Source: Candidatus Methylomirabilota bacterium
Lineage (GTDB): Bacteria; Methylomirabilota; Methylomirabilia; Methylomirabilales; Methylomirabilaceae
Length of the DNA: 5,014 nt
NCBI GenBank assembly: GCA_016200385.1
Contig: JACQEV010000076.1
Coordinates: 1-5,014, forward strand
Direction: 5' to 3'
In this document: in pieces, positions 1 through 5,014 of the stretch
Layout of the letters: the number at the start of each line of letters is the position of its first letter
Numbering within the stretch: the first letter of the stretch is position 1
Program-made: the position numbers and the translations under genes
Notes under the pieces: model-generated
What the model was told of the DNA's origin: nothing
The model's input: only the letters and a program-made list of their open reading frames with translations
Databases searched by the model: none

Positions 1-1785
1 GTTGTAGAGGATCTGGTTGAACCGGGTAGGATCGGCCACCAGGGTCGGGGGACATCGGTCCCCGTTGAGCTGAAGCTGCACACCTTTCGCCTCGGCCTGG
101 GGGCGGATGGTGTTCAGGGTGGCCTGCAAGGCGTCGGTGAGGTGGAAAGGCTCGGACTTCAGCTCGATCCTCCCCGCCTCGACCTTGGAGAGGTCCAGGA
201 TATCGTTGATCACATGGAGGAGGTGCTTCCCGCTCGTCCAGATGTTGTTCACGTAGCAGGCCTCTTTCTCCGTCAGGGGACCGAAGCGTCGGTCTTTGAG
301 CAGCTCCGAAAAACCGAGGATGGAATTCAGAGGTGTTCGAAACTCGTGGGACGTGTTGGCCAGAAACTCCGACTTGTGCCGGGAGGCTTCTTCGGCGAGG
401 CGCACCGCCGCCTCGAGCTTAGCATTTGCGTCCTGGAGCTCCCGGGTCCGGGCCTCGACCGTCGCCTCGAGCTGGATGGCAGCCATGCGCTGCGCCTCAT
501 ACAGCCGCCCGTGTTCGATGGCGAGAGCGGCCTGGGCGGCAAAGAGCTGAAGCAGCTCCAGCGTGGCCGCATCGAGTGGCCGCCGGCTCCCCTTGCGATC
601 CGCTCCCAGGACCAGGACCCCGATCGCGCGTCCCTGGACGATCAGGGGCACGTTGGCGAAGACCTGAGACCTCAAGGCCTCGATCCGGTCATAGGGAGGC
701 TGTAGTCGGAGCGGCTCGGGCACCCGGCCTTTCCCATCCCAGGCGACGATCTGGCGGTTGAGGTACGCCTGAGCAATCCCGCCCCCTTCTGGCCCGATCG
801 GGACCCGGATCGCCCCGATGGGTCCCTCCGTCCCCAGGCTTGCCATCGCCTGAAGCCACTGGCCTTCCCGGTCCGCGAGGAGGATATTGACGCGCTCCAA
901 CTCCAGCAGCGTCTGGGCCGTCTGGAGGATGCGGTCGAGCCGCTCCCGGAGCGCCAGCGGCCCCTGGATCTGCAGGCTGGCCAGGTAGAGCGCATGGCGG
1001 GTCTTCTCAGCCCGCTTGCGCTCGGTGAGGTCCCGGATCGCGCCGCTGAACATCGGCGGCCCCGGCAGTGGGATCCGCGTGACCGCCACTTCGACGGGGA
1101 ACTCCGAGCCATCGGCGCGCATGGCGGGCATCTCGAGCCGCTTCCCGAGCACGGACCCCTCGCCGGTAGCCAGATAGTGTTTCAGCCCGAGGCGATGCGG
1201 CTCGCGCAGGGCCGGAGGGATCAACACCTCCACCATCTCCTTGCCCAGCACCTCGGCGCGCGTGTACCCAAAGGTGCGCTCCGCTGCCGGGTTGAACTCG
1301 ACGATCCTGCCTTCGTGATCCATAGTGACGATGCAATCCAGCGCCGCCTCGAGGATCGCGCCCTTGCGCGCCTCGCTCTCGCGGAGGGCCACTTGCATCC
1401 GGTGGCGCTCGATCGCATAGCGGATGGTTCGCCGAAGTACCCCGCTCTCTACCTGTCCCTTGACCAGATAATCCTGCGCCCCCCTACGTAAGGCATGCAC
1501 CGCCACACTGTCATCGCCCAGGCCGGTCAGCACAACGATCGGCACCTCAGGCGCCGCTCCATGCGTCCTGCCTAGCGTCTCAAGCCCCTGGCTATCCGGC
1601 AGCCCGAGATCCAGGAGCACCAGGTCGATCCATCCCTGGGCGAGGCGCGTGAGCCCCGTCGAAAGCTCGCTCACGCACTCCAGATCGATCGACGTTTCTC
1701 CCACCTCGGCCAAAGCTTCCTGGAGCAGGCGGGTGTCGCCGGGGTTGTCCTCGATCAGCAGGATCCTGATCTGTCTCTCCTCCAT
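1..1785 (-). CDS. Receiver-PAS-GAF histidine kinase, C-terminus outside the window
   Basis: An open frame of 595 codons runs from the ATG at 1785 to the window edge. An in-frame TAA lies at 1807-1809 with no start codon between, so 1785 is the first possible start. The N-terminal receiver (about 5-125) has E12/D13, phospho-acceptor D59 in LVLLDLGLPDS, T87 and K109. A helical linker (IRYAIERHRMQ) follows, then PAS (about 138-257, ending DLTERKRAE), GAF (about 280-431), a predicted coiled coil (about 432-470) and HisKA, with H480 in NTSHEFRTPLN and a second helix near 510-540. The ATPase domain is cut at its N-box (FNQILYN, 589-595); a complete gene would need roughly 100 or more further residues. 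No transmembrane segment is seen, so it is probably cytoplasmic. Having the receiver at the input end suggests that it takes a phosphoryl signal from another kinase or is tuned by one. It is separated from the upstream operon by 240 bases and may have its own promoter. Its output partner is not visible. Confidence 0.9.
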   Translation of the reverse strand, partial: MEERQIRILLIEDNPGDTRLLQEALAEVGETSIDLECVSELSTGLTRLAQGWIDLVLLDLGLPDSQGLETLGRTHGAAPEVPIVVLTGLGDDSVAVHALRRGAQDYLVKGQVESGVLRRTIRYAIERHRMQVALRESEARKGAILEAALDCIVTMDHEGRIVEFNPAAERTFGYTRAEVLGKEMVEVLIPPALREPHRLGLKHYLATGEGSVLGKRLEMPAMRADGSEFPVEVAVTRIPLPGPPMFSGAIRDLTERKRAEKTRHALYLASLQIQGPLALRERLDRILQTAQTLLELERVNILLADREGQWLQAMASLGTEGPIGAIRVPIGPEGGGIAQAYLNRQIVAWDGKGRVPEPLRLQPPYDRIEALRSQVFANVPLIVQGRAIGVLVLGADRKGSRRPLDAATLELLQLFAAQAALAIEHGRLYEAQRMAAIQLEATVEARTRELQDANAKLEAAVRLAEEASRHKSEFLANTSHEFRTPLNSILGFSELLKDRRFGPLTEKEACYVNNIWTSGKHLLHVINDILDLSKVEAGRIELKSEPFHLTDALQATLNTIRPQAEAKGVQLQLNGDRCPPTLVADPTRFNQILYN

Positions 1786-1895
1786 TATCCCATCCCGCCC
1801 TTCGCCTTACCAGACACGTCAACGGCTAACCAGACCCCGACCGTTGCGCAGGAGAACCCCTGGGACGCTCCTTCCGACTAAGTAGCCTGATTCAA

Positions 1896-1913
1896 AATTA
1901 CGGTGACGTATTA
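1896..1913. promoter_or_regulatory. Short AT-rich inverted repeat, possible operator or promoter element
   Basis: TACG (1899-1902) and CGTA (1907-1910) flank a 4-base spacer, with A/T-rich bases outside. It lies about 111 bases before the receiver-headed kinase start, in the only AT-rich patch of the gap. On the minus strand it contains TAATAC and TAATTT, either of which could serve as a -10 box, but no good -35 box is correctly spaced. It could be a regulator site or chance. Confidence 0.25.
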
Positions 1914-1932
1914 GCGTGGCGGCCCACCAGGT

Positions 1933-1981
1933 CCCCTCATCCACTCCTTCTCCCCTTAGGGGAGAAGGTCAGGTTGAGGGG
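1933..1981. repeat. Long imperfect intergenic palindrome
   Basis: The arms at 1933-1955 and 1959-1981 pair at 19 of 23 positions around a 3-base loop (TTA). The inner 10 bases, CCTTCTCCCC against GGGGAGAAGG, pair perfectly, and the outer block pairs CCCCTCA with TGAGGGG. It lies 44 bases past the stop of the diguanylate cyclase gene. No T-run follows on either strand, so it is not a standard intrinsic terminator. In style it resembles the dispersed C-rich/G-rich palindromic repeats found between genes in many GC-rich bacteria. It could protect the 3' end of the operon mRNA or slow polymerase, but family membership cannot be shown from one copy. Confidence 0.75.
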
Positions 1982-2025
1982 GGTGGGTGGTATGGCGCGC
2001 GTCATCGTATTTGGGAAACGGAACA

Positions 2026-2913
2026 CTAAGGCTTCCCCTTGCTCCGTTTATCCTCGTACGACGCGCAATCCGCCTTGGCCATCAGCTCCTCAATGCAGGA
2101 TGGTTCCTTGGGATCGCAACGCGCCATCCCTACGCTGAGTGACAGCTTATAGCGGCCGGGGTTGCGAGCATTGTAGTCTTCGAGTTTCTGCCGCAAACGA
2201 GCCGTAAGGTCCTGGGGGATGTCATGCGAGTCCGTGATCGCAAGGACGACGAACTCGTCGCCGCCGATTCGGGCGATGATGTCCGACCGTCGAAACGTCT
2301 CTCTGAGGATCTCCGAAGCCTTGATCAGTGCCCGATCCCCTTCCTGGTGGCCAAATGTATCGTTGATCTGCTTCAGGCCATCCAGATCGGCAAACACGAC
2401 CTGCACTCCCCTGTGCATGCGCTGCGCAAGCTTCAAGTGATGGCCGGCAAGGCTAAAGAGCCCCCGCCGGTTGTAGAGACCCGTCAGGTCGTCGAGCAGC
2501 GACAGACCGCGGAGGGCCCCCTGCATCCGGTGCCGCTCGATCGCATAGCGAATGGCGCGCACCAGTAACGGACTATCCACCTGGCCCTTGATCAGATAGT
2601 CCTGAGCCCCTTCCTGCACCGCCGTCACCGCGAGCCTGGTGTCGTCGAGCCCCGTCAGCACCACGATCGGGACGTCCGGGACCTGCGTCCGCATTCTGAG
2701 AAACGTATCGAGCCCCTGACTATCCGGCAGCGAGAGATCCAACAATACCAGATCGATCCCTCCCGCCACCAGGCGCTCTAACCCGGTCGCCAGGCGGTTG
2801 CTCCACTCCACGTCGAACAGCGCGCCTTCGGCGTCGGCCAGCATCCCCCGCATCAGGCGGGTGTCTCCGGGGTTGTCCTCGATCAGGAGGACTTTCAGCG
2901 AATCAGCATCCAT
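2026..2913 (-). CDS. Receiver-GGDEF response regulator, predicted diguanylate cyclase
   Basis: A 295-residue cytoplasmic protein predicted to make cyclic di-GMP from two GTP when its receiver is phosphorylated. The receiver (about 6-125) has E12/D13, phospho-acceptor D59 in LVLLDLSLPDS, T87 and K109. A helical linker (about 120-138, IRYAIERHRMQ) leads to the GGDEF domain, which begins at DDLTGLYNRRG (141-151). Catalytic features look intact: D176 in FADLDGLKQIND, N184, D193 and the signature GGDEF at 217-221. R208-R-S-D211, five residues before the signature, matches the RxxD inhibitory site, so product feedback inhibition is expected from family knowledge. There is no EAL domain. It starts 9 bases after the Rcp-like receiver gene and has only a weak GGA-type Shine-Dalgarno, so translation may depend on coupling. 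The layout is like WspR or PleD-type regulators, but the sequence does not justify either name. Confidence 0.95.
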   Translation of the reverse strand: MDADSLKVLLIEDNPGDTRLMRGMLADAEGALFDVEWSNRLATGLERLVAGGIDLVLLDLSLPDSQGLDTFLRMRTQVPDVPIVVLTGLDDTRLAVTAVQEGAQDYLIKGQVDSPLLVRAIRYAIERHRMQGALRGLSLLDDLTGLYNRRGLFSLAGHHLKLAQRMHRGVQVVFADLDGLKQINDTFGHQEGDRALIKASEILRETFRRSDIIARIGGDEFVVLAITDSHDIPQDLTARLRQKLEDYNARNPGRYKLSLSVGMARCDPKEPSCIEELMAKADCASYEDKRSKGKP

Positions 2914-2922
2914 CGGGTTCCG

Positions 2923-3369
2923 TCACGCCGGCGGCAGCTTCACGATCGCGAGCCAGAACTCGTCGATCGCCCTCACGATCTCGACGAACCGATCCAGATC
3001 GACCGGCTTGGTGATGTAGCAGTTGGCGTGCAGGTCGTAGGCCTTGAGGATGTCCTGTTCCGCCTGCGAGCTCGTCAAGACCACGACCGGAATCCGCCTC
3101 AGGTCGGGGTCGCTTTTGATCTCGGCCAACACCTCGCGACCGTCCTTCTGCGGCAGGTTCAGATCGAGCAGGATGAGGTCGGGGCGAGACGCGCCAGCAT
3201 ACTGACCCTTCTGCCGCAGAAACGCCATCGCCTCCACGCCGTCGACAACCGCATGCAGGTTGTTGCGCAGCTTATATTCCTTGAGGGCCTCCCTGACCAG
3301 GCGCACGTCCCCGGGGTTGTCTTCGACCATCAGGATCTCGATGGGGCTGCCGATCTTTGTGGGATTCAT
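2923..3369 (-). CDS. Single-domain response regulator, Rcp1-like receiver
   Basis: A 148-residue stand-alone receiver with no output domain. Key residues are all present: acidic pair E16/D17 in MVEDNPGD, phospho-acceptor D69 in LILLDLNLP, switch residue T99 in VVVLTSS, and K121 in ITKP. The NPGD loop, the QKDGREVL stretch and the extended C-terminal helix ([14 protein letters not shown]) are typical of the Rcp1 family, known as partners of phytochrome-type kinases. The start at 3369 is supported by a strong Shine-Dalgarno and a 4-base ATGA overlap with the stop of the upstream kinase, so the two are likely made together and act as a cognate pair (inference). With no DNA-binding or enzymatic domain, it probably acts by protein contact or as a phosphate carrier or sink. 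The direct target cannot be seen here; the adjacent diguanylate cyclase and the receiver-headed kinase are candidates. Confidence 0.95.
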   Translation of the reverse strand: MNPTKIGSPIEILMVEDNPGDVRLVREALKEYKLRNNLHAVVDGVEAMAFLRQKGQYAGASRPDLILLDLNLPQKDGREVLAEIKSDPDLRRIPVVVLTSSQAEQDILKAYDLHANCYITKPVDLDRFVEIVRAIDEFWLAIVKLPPA

Positions 3370-5014
3370 GCGAGCGGACCTCCTCCGTCCGAGAGTGTAA
3401 AATAAAACGTGGCGCCCTTTCCGGGCTCGGATTCGACCCAGATGCGTCCACCGTGTTGTTCCACAATCCTCCTGCAGATCGCCAACCCGATGCCGGTGCC
3501 GGGGTATTCGTCCCTGGTATGCAGACGCTGGAAGATGACAAAGACGCGGTCCTGCTGCTGCGGGTCGATGCCGATACCGTTGTCACGGATGGAAAACAGC
3601 CACGTCCCGTCTGTCCGCTCGGCCCCGACACGTACCTCCGTCGGTTTGTCGCTCCGGAATTTGAGCGCATTGCCGATGAGGTTCTGGAAAAGTTGCCGCA
3701 GTTGGGTGACATCGGCCATCAGCGTCGGCAGCGGATCGTGCGTGATCACCGCCCCGTTCTCCTCGATCGTCACCCTCAGATCGGCCAGCGTCCGGTCAAG
3801 GACCGCCTCGCAGTCGGTCAGCTCGAAGGGCTTGCCAAGCCTGCCAACCCGGGAATAGGTGAGGAGGTCGTTGATCAGCCGCTGCATGCGGGTCGCCCCA
3901 TCCACGGCGTAGGCGATGAACTCATCGGCTTCGGCATCCAGTTTGCCTCTATAGCGTTTCGCCAAGAGCTGCGTAAAGCTTGCCACCATGCGGAGTGGCT
4001 CCTGCAGGTCATGCGAGGCCACAGAGCCAAACTGTTCCAGTTCGGCATTGGAACGCGCCAACTCTTCTGCACGTCGCGCCTGCGCATCGAACAGCCGTGC
4101 ATGATCGATGGAAAGAGCCGCCTGGCCGGCGAAGAGCTGAAAGAGCTCCAGTGTGACCGCATCAAGGGGCTTTTGGGTTCGCTTCCGATCCCCTCCCAAG
4201 ACCCCGATCGCCCGGCCTTCGACAACCAGCGGGAGGATGGCAAAGACCCGGGACCGGAACGCCTCGATCGCGTCATAGGGCGGTTTCAGCCGCAGTTCGG
4301 GCGGCACCGGGCCTCCGCCCCCCCAGACGACCGGCTGCTTCGTGAGATAGGCGTGGGCCAGCCCCCCGCCCTCCGGCCCGATCGGAACCCGGATTGCTTC
4401 GAGCGGCTCTTCAACTCCGAGACACGCCACCGCACACAGCCACCGCCCTTCTGAATCGGCGAGGAGGACGTTCAGCCGATCCAGCTCGAGGATCCCCCGG
4501 GCCGTCTGAAGGAGGCGATCAAGCCGCTTCTCGATCGTGAGCGACTCCTGAAGCTCGATGCTCGCCCGATAGAGGCCTTCATAAGCCGCCTCTGCCCGCT
4601 TGCGCTCGGTGATGTCCTGGTTGCTCCCCTCGTAGTACAGCACCCGACCATCGGCATCGCGGACGACCCGGGCGTTATTCTCCACCCAAATGATCTTGCC
4701 GTCGCCCCGGGCGAATCGCACTTCAAATCCAGACACAACACCGTCGCGCTCCATCAGGGCTTTCCACCGCTGGCGGTCCTCGGGGTTCACATACACGTTC
4801 ACCGCGTTGACCGCCAGCAGCGACTCCCGGTCCGGGTAGCCCAGAATCTCTACCAGGGCCGGGTTCACGTCGAGGAACTGCCCTGCCGGCGTGGTACGGT
4901 AGAGCCCTACAGGGACGCCGTTAAACAGGTTCTGGTAGCGCGCTTCGGACTCGCGAAGCACCTCCTCCGCTGGCTGGCGCTCGGCGGAGGTCATCTCGTT
5001 GAACCGCCAGGCGA
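3366..5014 (-). CDS. HAMP-PAS-GAF sensor histidine kinase, N-terminus outside the window
   Basis: Sensor kinase that autophosphorylates on histidine and passes phosphate to a response regulator. Counting from the Met codon at 4994, a PAS domain covers about residues 15-132, ending in the usual DITERKRAE linker. A GAF domain covers about 157-305 and a short helical stretch 305-322. HisKA has SHDLQEPLR with phospho-acceptor H328. The HATPase has an N-box ([11 protein letters not shown]442), G1 (DNGIGI, D471), an F-box near F488 and G2 (GTGIGLAI, 499-506). The frame stays open upstream of 4994 to the window edge and reads AWRFNEM, which matches the end of a HAMP domain, and no Shine-Dalgarno precedes 4994. 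The true start therefore probably lies beyond the window and the protein is probably membrane-bound (inference). This HisKA/HATPase subtype is the one found in Cph1-like kinases that pair with Rcp1-type receivers, which fits the next gene, whose start overlaps this stop by 4 bases. The signal is unknown. Confidence 0.93.
   Translation of the reverse strand, partial: AWRFNEMTSAERQPAEEVLRESEARYQNLFNGVPVGLYRTTPAGQFLDVNPALVEILGYPDRESLLAVNAVNVYVNPEDRQRWKALMERDGVVSGFEVRFARGDGKIIWVENNARVVRDADGRVLYYEGSNQDITERKRAEAAYEGLYRASIELQESLTIEKRLDRLLQTARGILELDRLNVLLADSEGRWLCAVACLGVEEPLEAIRVPIGPEGGGLAHAYLTKQPVVWGGGGPVPPELRLKPPYDAIEAFRSRVFAILPLVVEGRAIGVLGGDRKRTQKPLDAVTLELFQLFAGQAALSIDHARLFDAQARRAEELARSNAELEQFGSVASHDLQEPLRMVASFTQLLAKRYRGKLDAEADEFIAYAVDGATRMQRLINDLLTYSRVGRLGKPFELTDCEAVLDRTLADLRVTIEENGAVITHDPLPTLMADVTQLRQLFQNLIGNALKFRSDKPTEVRVGAERTDGTWLFSIRDNGIGIDPQQQDRVFVIFQRLHTRDEYPGTGIGLAICRRIVEQHGGRIWVESEPGKGATFYFTLSDGGGPLA
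3378..3386 (-). promoter_or_regulatory. Strong Shine-Dalgarno for the Rcp-like receiver gene
   Basis: On the minus strand this reads GGAGGAGGT, eight bases before the ATG at 3369 and inside the last codons of the kinase gene. Together with the ATGA stop/start overlap at 3366-3369 it sets the receiver start and indicates translational coupling. It is much stronger than the weak site before the cyclase gene, so the small receiver may be made in excess over its neighbours (inference). Confidence 0.8.

Larger units (their letters stand above)
1786..2025. other. Intergenic region between the operon and the receiver-headed kinase
   Basis: This is the only sizeable non-coding gap in the window. It holds the long palindrome and, nearer the kinase gene, an AT-rich patch at about 1888-1915. 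No convincing sigma-70 promoter was found: on the minus strand a TTGACG (1817-1822) and a GATAAT beside the start codon are about 26 bases apart, too far to work together. The Shine-Dalgarno for the kinase gene is also weak (G-rich GGGATGGGATA directly before the ATG). No RNA gene or small coding gene is supported. Confidence 0.6.

Noticed and set aside
994..1491. Plus-strand open frame of 165 codons, and another at 142-705
   Set aside because: Both lie opposite the continuous receiver-PAS-GAF-HisKA frame on the minus strand and have no recognisable protein features of their own.
327..1822. Several short minus-strand frames suggesting a broken or frameshifted kinase
   Set aside because: Translating from the ATG at 1785 gives one uninterrupted 595-codon frame with all domains in order. 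The short frames are in other phases and have low-complexity Arg/Ser-rich content.
1783..1822. Possible sigma-70 promoter on the minus strand (TTGACG with GATAAT)
   Set aside because: The spacing is about 26 bases and the -10 candidate overlaps the start codon, so it cannot drive this gene with a normal leader.
1933..1981. Intrinsic terminator for the cyclase operon
   Set aside because: The stem is strong but no T-run follows it on either strand, so it was kept as a palindromic repeat instead.
3357..4454. Long plus-strand open frame of 365 codons opposite the HAMP kinase
   Set aside because: It is antisense to clear PAS/GAF/HisKA/HATPase coding sequence, shows no recognisable domain, and long antisense frames are common in GC-rich genes.
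1..5014. CRISPR arrays, tRNA or rRNA genes, insertion sequences, phage or defence genes
   Set aside because: Nearly all of the window is coding for two-component and c-di-GMP proteins. No repeat-spacer pattern, transposase, integrase or RNA-gene structure was seen.

Overview
The window is a GC-rich stretch (roughly 60% by eye) of a bacterial chromosome that carries only signal-transduction genes, all read on the minus strand. Nothing in it fixes the species. Dense HAMP/PAS/GAF histidine kinases, stand-alone receivers and a diguanylate cyclase suit a free-living environmental Gram-negative bacterium with a large two-component repertoire. A more precise placement would be a guess.

In transcription order (high to low coordinates), the window opens inside a sensor histidine kinase (3366-5014). 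Its visible part is the end of a HAMP domain, then PAS, GAF, HisKA and HATPase. Its stop overlaps by 4 bases the start of a single-domain Rcp1-type response regulator (2923-3369). Nine bases later comes a receiver-GGDEF protein (2026-2913), a predicted diguanylate cyclase with intact active-site and inhibitory-site motifs. These three genes look like one translationally coupled operon.

A 240-base gap (1786-2025) follows. It holds a long imperfect palindrome and a short AT-rich inverted repeat, but no gene. Beyond it is a second kinase (1-1785) with a receiver at its N-terminus, then PAS, GAF and HisKA. It stays open for 595 codons and leaves the window inside the N-box of its ATPase domain.

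Inferred working model: a membrane sensor phosphorylates the small receiver and/or the receiver of the cyclase, so one input would set c-di-GMP level. The receiver-headed kinase could take phosphate (or sense receiver state) and pass the signal to a partner outside the window. The second kinase looks like a mosaic of its neighbours: its receiver and linker are close paralogues of those in the cyclase, and its GAF is a close paralogue of the GAF in the first kinase. The domain families are all known. The main points of interest are this module sharing, the receiver-first kinase, and the fact that the apparent start of the first kinase is really inside a HAMP domain.
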